From Polydactylus sextarius (Eukaryota > Chordata > Actinopteri > Polynemidae), in NCBI GenBank assembly GCA_016801845.1, contig CM028931.1:24145802-24209801 (forward strand): a stretch of DNA of 64,000 nt. Reading direction: 5' to 3'. A model generated the notes under the pieces. It was not told where the DNA came from. It ran no database searches and saw nothing but the letters and a program-made list of their open reading frames with translations. The position numbers and the translations under genes were made by a program. Of this stretch, positions 25,104 to 45,969 are shown one piece after another (the first letter of the stretch is position 1; every line of letters starts with the position of its first letter).

Positions 25104-26381
25104 GTTGATTGGCCAGGGGCCCAGAAGTGTGTTCCTCCCATAGACGTACATACAACATTATTGTACGTACATCATCACATTATTTCTTTCTTTATTTCTA
25201 TCTATCTGTCATGTCTGATGTTTGTTACGAACAAACCCCGTGAACACAGCTTGATCACTTTTGTTGCGTGCACGCATCATTCCTCTACAGATGTAATGCA
25301 CTGTAGGAGTGAGTGGCCCTGTTCCAAGATAGGCGGCAGCTATGAATGTGGCGTCTATGTATATACTGTTTGTCTATGGTTCCTCTATGGAGAATTTGGA
25401 TGGAACCAATGAGAGAGCAGGCTCAGGTCACCTGATTGTCAAAAGGACCTCATCACACACAGCTTAATACTCTCAATTCAAATGAATATTAATGACCCAT
25501 TGACCTTTACATTTCTGAGTGGTTACAACTGTTCAGTACTTGCGTGTGTATGAATTTACATCATTCATCATCATCTAAAGAATGGGGAAAAAAGGAAATG
25601 ACCTGTTAACTGTAGCAGCTGTAGCCTTGGAACACTTAAAACAAAATTAAATTATATAAAAAAAACAAAGAATTTGTTATTTGTTGACTAAAACTGAACT
25701 TAACTACGGGAAAATGTGTTCAATATAATTTCTGGTTAACCGGGGACATCTGCACCAACAACAGTAGCCATGCCAGCTTTAAGAGATCATATACAATGAG
25801 ACGCGATCGACGTGTTGTCTTGTCTGAGTCTGAATTGTCGACGACTGTTCAAGCTCCTTGTTGAGCACTGTGCGGTCATAGAGGAAGAGGAAATATGCAG
25901 CCAGATTATTCATTTCACATACAGTAAGATGACACACTTCCAGTTTGAGTCAAGCACCTGCTGCTCTGGCTGCACCATGTGGACATCTGGTCCATTCACG
26001 AAACTGGGACAGCTTATTGTGGGATGTAGTGTTGAAATCTTTCCTTGTTTTACATCTCAATAGAGATGAATCTATCTTGTACTATTTGCCCATCTGCTTT
26101 TGTAATAACTCTTGGGTAACACCGCTTCCATAATACTGTACATTATACACTGGATCACCAGTTTGAAGACAGTAAATGTTTCACTTGTACAAGTACAGAA
26201 ATACAAGTACAAATGGTTGTATAAACAGTATATTTTTCTTTCTTTTTCCAAGACCTTGAAGAAGCAACCTGGATAAAGTGAAGTTTTCATTTCAAGAAAA
26301 AAAGGAGATATACAGCTTGACTTTTTCATGCATCAGAAAGATGTGGTCAAAAACTGTTTAATTCTTTATTATATAATTAGA
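22926..26381. other. Stretch without recognised gene
   Basis: Contains a possible DNA-element terminus near 24130 (CAGGAGCAGTTTCTGATAGG), a LINE-type 3' tail in minus orientation at about 24645-24720 and an (AT)n tract at 25061-25094. The 83-codon plus-strand frame at 23752-24003 ends in a plausible retroelement-like segment but has no diagnostic motif. No gene is called. Confidence 0.45.
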
Positions 26382-27413
26382 GGCCGGGCAGTTTAAACTG
26401 CCAGAACCCTATTGTTTTCCTGAATCTTCTTCTTCTTCCGAGAAAATCCTACTTCCCATGCGTGAAAACTGACCAAATTCTGCATAAAGGTCCAGTCCAA
26501 TGCCACATTGCCTCATCTCCAAAAATAGCTCAATAGTCCTGATGGTGGCGCTACAGCAAGCAGTTAAAATTCAACATATTTGAAAATTCACAATAAATCA
26601 ACCACATATGCTAGAGATTTGCAACTTACACCAAACTATCGCCACAATACTTACAAAAATTTTGTCTATTTAAACCTACAGCAAATTATGAAGTCCATCA
26701 CTGTATTTTTTTCAAAAACTGTAAAACTTATTAAACCTATCACCTCCTACAGTTTTTGCTCAATTGACACCAAATTTGCTACAGAGCATCTTCAGACCTA
26801 CACAAACACAAACCATCCACACAGATTTTTCATTGATCAAAAATTGAGTCTACAGTGCATCAACATGTTTGACCATAAACTATATTTTAAATATGTACTT
26901 GCAAATTCTTGCTAAATATATTTCTAATTTTCATAACAAAAAATTACAAAATTTTTGAGTCATAGTAGATGATGTTTGGAAAATATCAGAATTTTATCTC
27001 AAAACCAGAATTTTTATAGAATTTTGAATTTGGCTCTCATGCAAACAATTGGAGTCAATGCAAAAATGTCATTTTTAAACATTATTTTTTCACTTATGGA
27101 GCCAATAAATAATTTTCAAAAACGTGTTACCAACATCTCCATAATGTCTAGATGCAATTTGTGCATTTTGGGATTTTTCTCTTGATAACTGAATATTTGA
27201 CAGCCGTTTGAAATCTGCCTTTACACACTAACGGCTGCTGTTTTACACACAGGTGACTGACTGTTCGAGGCAATTTGTGAAGCTACATGTGACATTTCCA
27301 CTTGCCAATTAACTCAGTGAGGTAGAGGATGGTTCTTGGTGTTGAAGATTGTCAATTCAAGCCTTAGCTTGCGGCAACATTTCCATATTTTTGCCTAAAA
27401 TTGCCCAGCCCCA
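26382..27413 (+). mobile_element. ~1.03-kb repeat R1, full-length copy
   Basis: This repeat starts GGCCGGGCAGTTTAAACTGCC and ends TTGCCCAGCCCC, so its ends are roughly inverted (about 17 bp). Other copies lie at 30.3-31.2 and 46.0-47.0 kb in minus orientation, with partial plus copies at 32.8-33.2 and 48.6-49.1 kb. Markers include 'tcttcttcttccgag', 'cctgatggtggcgctacagc' and 'gaggatggttcttggtgttg'. The open frames inside are AT-rich and show no transposase motif. Probably a nonautonomous DNA element. Confidence 0.7.
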
Positions 27414-27937
27414 ACTATTACCGCACAACAGCTAAAAATTCTCTGTTAAAATCTTTAATTCAAACCAATTCAAGTGAAAAAGCTGAGACACTGAGACAAT
27501 CAGATTTATGTCTGCACACCATCTAGCAGCTGACTGCTTTGTTTTGCGGCGCAGCTTGTCACCAACACACTCCTGCTGTTAATCCTTTCAACCTGTTACA
27601 GATAAAGCTTGGACACTAGTTCATCAGCAGGACAATCACACCCAATTTGAAAACCTCTTACCCTGACACCCTGTCAGAAACAGATCAAGAGAGAGAGGCT
27701 GTAATTAAAGGTACAACTCGACAAGATAAGTTAGAAGTTTATAGTAGATTTATACTGGTAATATACTCAGTGTCTGTTGGGTTCTGCTCAAACGGAAAGG
27801 TGTTGAAACATCCATCTCCTGGGACTTCAACCAACCTTTACACAGTACAAAACAAGTCCAACCAGACAGGAAATAACTTTTGGACAAGTATATAGAAGCT
27901 GAACTCAAGATATAAACTTTGGTCCAACCCTGAACAT

Positions 27938-28109
27938 ACCCAATCCTATCAAATGCCTTCTCCGCGTCCAGGTACACAGCCACTTCTGGTGCGCCCTCAA
28001 ATGCTGGAGAATGCATCACATTTAAGAGCCTACGGATGTTAGTGAGCGAATGACGCCCTCTTCCAGGAAAATTAAAGACAGGGTCAAATTGAAGAGTCGA
28101 AACCAACAA
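27938..28109 (-). mobile_element. L1-type reverse transcriptase fragment
   Basis: A minus-strand frame reads GRHSLTNIRRLLNVMHSP followed by a VYLDAEKAFDRI block. This matches the L1-clade reverse-transcriptase segment 'GRxxxxNIRRLLxxIxxx...VSLDAEKAFDRV', whose Asp is catalytic. Sequence after DRI no longer matches, so this is a truncated relic. Confidence 0.8.
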
Positions 28110-28419
28110 CTCTTTGACTTACAATGTTGATCTAATTCAAGTTGAGCTGTGATGCGGTCACCTGGTTGGGTGTGCGGTGTTTGTAAGAGTAAGGTACTGT
28201 ACGATTGGGTGACTTAAACCAACCTTTACGCAACACACAAGACGTCCAACCCAACCTGACAGGAAATGACCCTGGATCTGTTGTGAGAAAACAGCAAAGA
28301 TGCGAACAGATTCTCAGCTTACCCACTCGGTAAGTAAGACCAGAACCGGCCAGTGAAGGTTTACAGACTACACCAGTTTCTGTGTGGACTGTACTGCCCC
28401 ACTAAAGACTGTCCTTTGT

Positions 28420-29065
28420 TATTCAAACCATAAGACATGGGTAACAAAGGACATCAAAGCCTCCTTCAATGAGAACAAGAAGTCTTTTAGAGATGATAAC
28501 AGGAAGTAGCTACAGGAAGGTAATTTCATATAAAAACAGATGTTGTTGAGTGATGCGAGGACCTTGACTTGTTTTTGGCCAGACGTTAAAGCCAGTGTGG
28601 ACAAGACCAACAAACTTAATCTGAGAGCCCGAGCCCTTCCCCCCACGACTCATCTGCTGTCTGCCCCCCTGATCACCCACACCCACTTCTTCTACCCCTC
28701 CTCCCCCTCCTTACGGACCTCCTGCCTGCCACCAACTATCACCACCACCACCTCCCCCACGCCCCCAACACCTACTATTACCTCTACCGTCTCATTCACA
28801 CCTGATCTTGTGAGAATAAAGCTGAAGAGACTCCGAGGCTGCAGCCCCGACGGTGTCAAATCAAAGGTGTTCACAGTCTGCGCTACGTGACAAAGGCTCT
28901 CTTGACACTTGTCTCCTTACAGGGGGTCTTTGTGGACATGTAGAGGCTACTACAAATATTTGGGAGTCCGCTAATTTAACAACAACAAGCTGGACTGGTC
29001 TGAATGGGAAAAGAAAAATGTTTGTCTGAGAAAGGCTGAGGTTCTTTAAGATGTTGAGGACCCAG
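28420..29065 (+). mobile_element. Degenerate LINE ORF2 fragment, L2/Rex1-like
   Basis: Scattered translated blocks follow the order of a LINE ORF2: TKDIKASFNENKKSF, then a proline/threonine-rich linker, then DLVRIKLKRL with a SPDGV block (compare the family's 'AAGPDGV'), then FKYLGV followed by NNKLDWS. Frames change and stops intervene. An (AC)n-(TA)n tract at 29092-29124 follows. Confidence 0.75.
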
Positions 29066-29091
29066 CGATGTGGGTAAAGGTGGACATGTGT

Positions 29092-29124
<33 letters not shown>

Positions 29125-29455
29125 CACACACTATAGTACAGTATACTATACTATACACATTCTGTTGTACATACTAGATTATGCATATATGTATATATGA
29201 TCAACATTCTAACATATGTAGAATACATAAAACTTAAAAAAGTTACGCAAACTAATATAAGTATGAACTATATGTGTGTGTGTAAGAAGAATACTAATAA
29301 AAGTGAATGAAAATACCGTATATATATATATATATATATAGTACATTAAAATAAATACAGTCTTTAGGTACTGCAAACAAAATGCACAAGATACTTCCAC
29401 AGCATGTATTCATTTTTTATTTTTATCTCTTATTTCCTTTAATTTTACACCTATC

Positions 29456-29666
29456 TAGGGATTTCCGATAATATCGGCCGACCGATATTATCGAACCGAT
29501 ATAAGCGCACTTACGTAATATCTGTAAGGATCGTTAACGGCTATCGTTTTTCCTGCCGATAATCAAAACCCGATAACGTAATGCCAATGGGTTTTGCCAA
29601 AATGCGCCGTAGTAAACGCTTGCGTGGTCCTGAGTTGTTTACCGCCGCGCGATTGATGACATCATC

Positions 29667-29698
<32 letters not shown>

Positions 29699-29866
29699 GA
29701 GCGTGGCTAGTCGTGACTAACAAGCAGGTAATGTGTGTTGTAAGTTCGCAACAGTAGATATGTGATGTGATGTCAAATTAGTTTTGAAGAAAAATGGCCA
29801 CATATAGCGGTATCGGCTAATATCGGATTCGGAAAGTAAGTGTTCGGAAAATATCGGACATCCCTA
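29456..29866. mobile_element. hAT-like MITE
   Basis: The left end TAGGGATTTCCGATAATATCGG and the right end (complement of TAGGGATGTCCGATATTTTCC) are inverted copies of a very common fish hAT terminus. The interior holds an (AAC)n tract at 29668-29697. No transposase is encoded. Target duplications are not clear. Confidence 0.75.
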
Positions 29867-30002
29867 CTTGAATCTTTTGTCTGTTTTATATTTTTAAATA
29901 TCTACCAATACAGTACAGACACACACACATACATGTGTGTGTGTGTGTGTTTCTGGGAGAAAGGAACAGCGACGACGGAGATAAAACAGGTGAAATGAAA
30001 GA

Positions 30003-30040
<38 letters not shown>

Positions 30041-30339
30041 GAGAGCTACAGGTTCCAGGCAGCTGGTGTAATTACAGAGCGGCAAGCGCACAGAGAGAAG
30101 AAAGGGAGAGAGGGGGGAAAAAACAACAACAAAAAAAAAAAGTTGTCGAAGTTGTTGTGCTGGTTTCCTCCTCTTTCCTGCCTCTGGTCAACCCTCAGCA
30201 CCTGTTTGCCAGCTGGACCAGCTTCACTGGAAACCACCCCCCCATTTCCCAACAAACACACATTCAAGGTTGGCTTTGTCCATAACCACCCAAAGTAATT
30301 TAATCAAATAACCTATTAAAGATCAATTTGAAATTATAT

Positions 30340-31215
30340 GGTCGGGGTCAGCCAATCTTAGACTTACAATCTTCAACACCAAGAACCATCCTCTACTTCA
30401 CTGAACTACTTGTCAAGTAGAAATGTCACATGTAGCTTCACAAATTGACTAATCCAGTCACTCACCTGTGTGTAAAACAGCAGCCGTTAGCGTGTAAAGG
30501 CAGATTTCAAACGGGTGTCAAATATTCAGTTATTAAGAGAAAAATCCAAAAATACACACATTGCATCTAGAAATCATGAAGATGTTGGTAACATGTTTTT
30601 AAAAATGTTTCATTGGCTCCATAAGTGAAAAACTGATGTTTAAAAACGCCATTTTTGCTTCAACTTCAATTGTTTACATGAGAGCCAAATTCAAAATTCT
30701 ATAAAAAATTCTGGTTTTGAGATAAAATTCTGATATTTTCCAAATGTCATCTACCATGACTCAGAAATTTTCTACATTTTTTTTATGAACATTGAAATTG
30801 TATTTAGCAAGAATTTGGAAGTACATGTTTAAAATCCAATTTTCAGTCAAACATTTTGACACACTGTAGGCTCAATTTTTGATCAATGAAAAATCTGTGT
30901 GAATGGTTTATGTAGGACAGTCCGAAGATTCACTATAGCAAGTTTGGTGTCAAATGAGCAAAAACTGTAGGAGGATCTCTAGCATATATGGTTGATTTGT
31001 TGTGAATTTTCAAAATTTTGAACTTTAACTGCTTGCTGTAGCACCACCATCAGGACTATTGAGTTGTTTTTGCAGCTGAGGCAATCTGGCACTGGACTGG
31101 ACTTTTGTGCAATATTTTGTCATTTTTCACACATGGGAAGTAGGATTTCCTTGGAAGAAGAAGATCCAGGAAAACAATAGGATTCTGGCAGTTTAGGCTG
31201 CCCGGCCCCTAACGA
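30340..31215 (-). mobile_element. Repeat R1, minus-orientation copy (NLR copy A flank)
   Basis: Inverted copy of the repeat at 26.4 kb, ending at GGCAGTTTAGGCTGCCCGG near 31190. It marks the left edge of the duplicated block of NLR copy A; the corresponding copy for B is at 46.0-47.0 kb. Confidence 0.75.
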
Positions 31216-33674
31216 ATCAACGTCTCTGACTCATATTACATTACGTTATATTAACTCACATTCCTCAAGGTGCAGAGGAGGAGGAAAATCTGATTATTGA
31301 TCAACTCGAAAGCTAAAACTCAGTTATGCTTCAACGTGTAAAAGAATCCACTGACACATCGAAACAATGCCAACAATTCATGCGTCATAGCATTGTTACC
31401 AGACGGTTTGTAGGACTTTCTTTGCTTTCCTCTGCTGTAAAAACTACAACCTACCACTGATATTTATGGAAAGAAGACATCTTAAAGTGACAATAAATGA
31501 CATGTTCATGTACTTCAGGATACGATTTATCCGTCAACCCCATTCACGGACAAAATGGTTACCCTGACAGTAACAGGGTTGATGAGTTCAAGCTAATTTG
31601 CCCCTAGCTAGCTAATGTTCAAGGTCTCAACAGCACATCATACATTTGAAAGGATATTACGTGTAGATATGGTAAATATCAAGATACACAAAATATTATT
31701 TTAATCAATATGTTAAAAAGTGGTAACAGGAATGACACTGTATGATGTCCCCACCCCCAACAATCTCATAAAACAACAAAATTGTACATTATAAAAGAGA
31801 GAAACTTACTTTTCCCAACAATTTAAGTTCAGAAAGACCTGCTAAAAATGATGATAGATGATAGATGCTAATGTTATGTTTTAAAATTATGCATGTATTT
31901 GGTATTATAGTGATCTTATGACAGATTATTTCTCTGGGAAGATGTACTATGAACAATCACTGTTTTAAAAGATCTAACATCATACAATTTTACTTTAAAT
32001 AGAAAAGGTTGTGTTTTTTTTAATTAACAAACATATTTTTGTATTAAAAGAGACTATTACTTTAATAACTCAACAGCACTGAAGAAACAGATTGTAAAAA
32101 TATTCACTTAAAACAAATAAAACTCCCTCTGACAGTGGTGACTTTATACCACTCAAGTCAATGGCTTCTTGCTTAACAACTTTATTTAACTTATTTGGTC
32201 CAAAAAATAACAAATCCTGAGCACTGTGATAAACATTTTTCAAGGAATATAATGTACAATTAAGCAATATAATCACAAAAAGTAGCTCATCCCCATATGA
32301 TCAAATATCAAATCATCATAGTAAAATAAAGTGCTACAAAGCTATGATGCTACAATGCTGTTTTTTTACCACCATCACAGAGTTGTTAACATCAACCATC
32401 TTGTTTTCCCTCTATTGTTAGTTACTTCATACCTCTTCTGAAATGTAAACATTTATGTCATAATCTAATGTTTTCATATAAAAGAGATGGCGTTGACATG
32501 TTATGGTTGTGACAGTAGCAGTGTCCAAAACTATGAACAAGTTTTAGAGAAAATATCAAACTTACAGGAGCTTGAGTGATCTTGAAGCAGTAGAGCTGAA
32601 GGTTTGAAAATGGGGTCCTCAGGAATGTAGTTGACCTTGTAGTTGCCTGATTTTATTGCTTTTTATAAATATGTGACGGTGGTGACGACACATTTTTAGC
32701 AGCCACAAAATAATAGTAAATATTGTTCAAAACTGACAGTTTGTAGATTTTAAAACATATTTAGCGTCCTGCCTCATTGTTTTCCTGGATCTTCTTCTTC
32801 TTCCGAGGAAATCCTACTTCCCATATGCAAAAAATAACCAAACTTTGGACAAAGGTCCAGTCCCATGCCAGACTGCCTCAGCTGCAAAAACAGCTCAACA
32901 GTCCTGATGGTGGCGCAACAGCAAGCTGTGGAAGTTCAAAAGTTTGGAAATTCACATCAAATCAACCACATGTGCTACAGATTTACAACTTTCACCAAAA
33001 TATAGCCCCAATAGTGAACAAACTTTTGTACATTTAAACCTATTGCAAATTGTGAAGTCCATCACTCTGTTTTTTTTTTCAAAAAAACTTATTAAACCTA
33101 TCTCCTCCCACAGTTTTTGCTCATTTGACACCAAACTTGCTACAGAGCATCTTCAGACTGTCCTACACAAACCATCCACACAGATTTTTCATGTATTGAA
33201 AACTGAGCCTACAGAGCGTCAACATATTTGACTGTAACTGATTATAACCTTGATTCTTGATTCACACTGACTGCATTAAACAGGCGTGGCTGGTTAATAT
33301 GGGCAGGTGGGGCAGCGAGACACAGGTGACAATTAGTGGGCTTTTAAGGAGTCATCCACAGATGGTCCTGCCTCAGTCGACCCCTAGAGGGAGTCATAGG
33401 CTAACGCTGAAGATTGGTGAATGATTACAAGCTGTAAATAGAGCTGTGATTTCACCAGCTCCAAATGTACCAGATCCTTACACTCTGCTGAATAACATCA
33501 AGACGACACATTTATGTTTGATATACAGGAAGAGATTTGGTGAATGCATCCTTCTCAATTCTGGTACATCTAAAAATCACAACCACTAAAGTTTTACTTT
33601 ACAAAGATCTTAGTGACACACCACTGAGTGATTCAGACGTTGTCATGTTTGTACATATTTCTTTGAACAAATTG
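31216..33674. other. Downstream flank of NLR copy A
   Basis: Noncoding. It contains one arm of an inverted repeat (about 31965-32761, complementary to 36421-37832) and a partial plus-orientation R1 copy (about 32765-33235). It is nearly identical to 47036-49500. Short frames here are conserved between the copies only because the DNA is recently duplicated. Confidence 0.6.
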
Positions 33675-33971
33675 AAATGGATCTTATAGAACAAACCAGA
33701 TGTGAAGGAAAAATATGTCCTTGTAATAACTGATACATTTTCAAGTTGGACAGAAATATTCCCTGTAGGTCACCCTGATGTTATATCAGTGACAAAAGCC
33801 GCGTGAATAGAAATAATACCAAGATTTAGAATACAAGAAAAAAATAGCTATTGTGATAATGGAAGACATTTTGTAAATGAAATAGTAACAAAGATGACAC
33901 AAAACTTGGAAATACAAGTAAAATATCACTGTGCATATCAGCTACAATCATCAGGATTTACAGAACAATAA
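33675..33971 (+). mobile_element. Retroviral integrase core relic (endogenous, defective), copy A
   Basis: One plus-strand frame carries a recognisable retroviral-type integrase core. The first acidic residue lies in an ITDTFSSW context (codon 33732-33734). The second lies in a CDNGRHF context (33855-33857). The Glu is at 33963-33965, 35 residues after the second Asp, as in the D,D-35-E arrangement. In-frame stops interrupt it (TAG at 33687-33689, a TGA after KAA, TAA at 33969-33971), so it is dead. No gag, other pol or env segment was recognised around it. Confidence 0.8.
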
Positions 33972-34199
33972 AAAGTCACTGATGCAAAGGCTGCTGACAA
34001 CCCCTACAGCCATAAAAGTGGAAGAACACGTCACAGGACTCACTGTGAAACAGCGCCACCTGTTGGTGAGTAGTGTTACCTGAAGTCTTCTGAACCTACC
34101 GTCTCAGTGAAGAACAGAGCAACTGGTTCAAATTTGTCCCCACTGAGAAAAAGTATGAATTTACCAAACTTTACTAAACATTAAGAACAGAAATAATCT

Positions 34200-34205
34200 T
34201 TTATT
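34200..34205 (-). promoter_or_regulatory. Candidate polyadenylation signal of NLR copy A
   Basis: AATAAA on the minus strand, about 280 nt past the stop codon. The same signal is at 50026-50031 for copy B, there displaced by a ~137-bp insertion in the 3' flank. Confidence 0.45.
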
Positions 34206-34484
34206 TATACATTTGTTTATGAAGTCAAATTTACAAGTTGCAAAAAACATTTCAAAATAAAAACAGGGAGTGACACATAAATACTAACATGATACTAAAC
34301 TAATCAAGACTCCATAAGAGGAAGACGAAGAAGTTTACAAGGAATTATTTAGAAGAGATTTTAAGATCTACTGATTTAACACATTAATATGAAAACTTCT
34401 GGAAGTGGAAGAGACAGACATGAACAGACTGAACTGTTCAACAGAGACAGTTTCTCTGACAGGAGGAGACTCTGTCTGCTGATC

Positions 34485-43201
<8,717 letters not shown>

Positions 43202-44294
43202 GTTGCTGAATGAACCTTCACCTGTAGAGGGAACACAAATCATTCATCAGCACATCAACTGAAATCTTCGTTTCCTCATTTCTACTGTACAAATATCAGC
43301 TGTGAATTTATTTCACCTCAAAGCTCCAGTGACATCCAGTCATTTCACTGCCACTGAAAATCATCTGAACACATTCTACATCTGCAACATCTGCACTCCC
43401 ACGATGATAAACCATGAAAACTTATTATCAACTGGCTGAAAGAAATAGTTCTAAAGTGATATTACCTTTCAATCATTTTCTTTTTTTCTAAATAAAAAGG
43501 TGGATATGAACCAATGTCAACCTGGAACTTTATCAGTTGTACTCATATCATGACAGTAGTGTATTTTTAATGTGAAGGAACTAGTTAGCAGGTAAAGTAA
43601 CTAGTAAAGTAACACTGACGTTCTTGGTCACTAGTTTAGTTAAGGAGGTGACATTGGTTGGACGTTTGACGTTCGGCCTCGACTGTCCCCACATCCTCGT
43701 GTCCCCGCAAACCAAAGTGTGGTGACGTCATCAAACGTTACATAAGGTTCACACTGTCGTCCTACATCACTCGAAAACCATACATTTGTTGTCGGTATCA
43801 CTCTACATGTAAAAACAACCGCAGAGCTTATCGTCCGTTTTTTAGCGCTACTGTCTGAGTGAGAGACCGTTGTCAAATGACACATTTTACCTGTGCACCA
43901 GCTGTTAAAATTAACAATATTCTGCAAAACTCAATGAAATTATGTGTTGTAATTGCTGTAGTACTTTCCAATTCATTATTGCTACTTACTACAGGTGTTT
44001 TGTTTGTTTTTGCTGATGTCACTTAGACAATCATGAAGGTTGATCAAGCGATTTATTAAAAATATTCACCATGAAACAACATTTTTCCAGTCTGATTACT
44101 CTAGTACCTCCCACTGTATAGCTGCTACTTACTACAGGTGAAATTTTGCTAAAATGGCACCAAGATTTTTTGTTGACTTTTAGCAAATATTTTTTTTTTA
44201 TAAATAACCCAGTGTGTGCCTTAATTAAGTGGTATTTTATTTCTTACCTGTAGTAAGTAGCAGCTATGCACTGGACTAGGCTACACAAGAGAAG

Positions 44295-44665
44295 TGATTA
44301 AAAATTCCTTAAAATTCAACAGAAACCTTCATCTATAATTTCTCTCTTGTAGTAGAAGCAACATGTGAGCATGGAGTGATTGAGCATGTGTGATGTATTG
44401 AGTGACTTTGATGGTCCTGTATTGCTTATAAGTAATGTGATTGAATTTTTAGTGCAATAAAAAGTCCTCAAAATTCAACAGAAACCTTTATCTATAATTT
44501 CTCTCTTGTAGTAGAAGCAACATGTAAGCCTTAATGTATAGAGTAATTTTGGTTACCCTGTTTTTCTTTGGAGTGACGCTACAGAAGATTATGTTCAATA
44601 ATAAAATCCTCAAAATTTACTTAAACATTTTTCTGTCTCTGTTGTAGTAGAACCAACAAAAGAAC
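44295..44665 (+). repeat. Tandem ~150-165-bp repeat upstream of NLR A
   Basis: Three degenerate units share CAAAATTCAACAGAAACCTT, 'tctataatttctctcttgta' and GTAGAAGCAACATGT, starting near 44308, 44470 and 44610. Next to them lies an inverted pair around CTTACTACAGGTG/CACCTGTAGTAAG at 44120-44270. Possibly a decayed MITE cluster. Confidence 0.65.
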
Positions 44666-45621
44666 CTTTAAAAACAAGGGGATTTTGGTTGCCTTGTTTC
44701 ACTTAGGAAAGACGTGAGGCAATATTTTACGCGGATGGTTTTCATTTTGAAAATTTGAAACTCCTCACAACAGTGGTTTCCTATTGACTCCCATGTAATT
44801 CGCCTGTGATGGAGGACGAAACGACTGCATAAAAATGATATTGTACTTCGTTGTCTTGTGACGATTGTAATCAATGGTTTTATGTAAGAGTTATACGTGT
44901 TGATCCTGTCATTCAATACAAATTAAAGTAGGTTGTGTACTGCAGTGTGTGCATAGTCTGATCTTTACTTGTAAATCAAGTCCATTCACCTCCTTCTTCT
45001 CAGTGACCTTGTTGTAAAATTCCTCCCTATCTTGTTGAAGTTTTAAAGTCTTTCAGTCTCAGTAGAGATCATTGTAACCGACGCATGGACTCTAGTACGC
45101 CCCCTTCCTTGAGGCAGAGGTACTGTTTGACTTCCTTTATGTCAGATCAGCAAGACTAAATATATTCTACACATAGGAGAAATACATCACTTATTCCATG
45201 TAAACAAATTACATATAATGAACATTAAAAAAACAAAAGAAATCATCATTGATCATTGATTATCACTGATATTGAAAAAGTTCAAGATCGGTTCAAGTTT
45301 CTCAATATTCAACAGTATTACGCAACAATATTCACTTTACACTCATATGACACAGAGAAAAGAAGGAAAACTTCATCATGTGAAGCTGAAAACACAAAGT
45401 CAAAACATCAACATCCAGCGTCGTCCTGACTTTACTGTTACAGCTCTGACACGGTTACTGTATACCAACATGTATAACACGTACCTTATATGTGTAAGTT
45501 GTTATAACATATATAACAACTTTATATCAACATTATAACAACATTATAGAAACTGGAGCGACACATGACTGAGCTGAGGACATGTGTTTATGAGGAAAAC
45601 ATGTAAAAGTGTTCACATTAC

Positions 45622-45710
45622 CTTCACACGGAGAAAATAAACTGTGTCACTACACGGATCAAAAGTTAAACTGAACAAGAAAAGGGGAAGTGCATCATGA
45701 GGATGGACGG
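45622..45710 (-). promoter_or_regulatory. Possible noncoding first exon/promoter of NLR A
   Basis: On the minus strand, TTCTCCGTGTGAAG is followed by a good donor GTAATGTG (intron starts at 45621). The ATG exon begins at 43221 with an acceptor and only 20 nt of UTR, so an upstream 5' UTR exon is expected. A purine-rich AGGGGAAGTG (plus strand, about 45683-45693) resembles an ETS/PU.1 site. This is inference only. Confidence 0.3.
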
Positions 45711-45969
45711 CAGTAGAGGTGATGGTTCCTTAAAATAGGGATTTGTTCCTTATTGAACAGACACAGAACTGGTCGTTATGACCAAAGTTCTATATAACGT
45801 TATTTAGTTTCACATGTTTTTTTTATTTATTTATTTATTTATTTTTCTTAGTCTAAAGTTACTGCACCATTAAATAAGTAAGTAATAATAATAAATAATA
45901 ATAAAATAGTAATAATTTAATTGAATAATATCTTTACCACATGAACAAGTATATTGTAATATATCTGCT

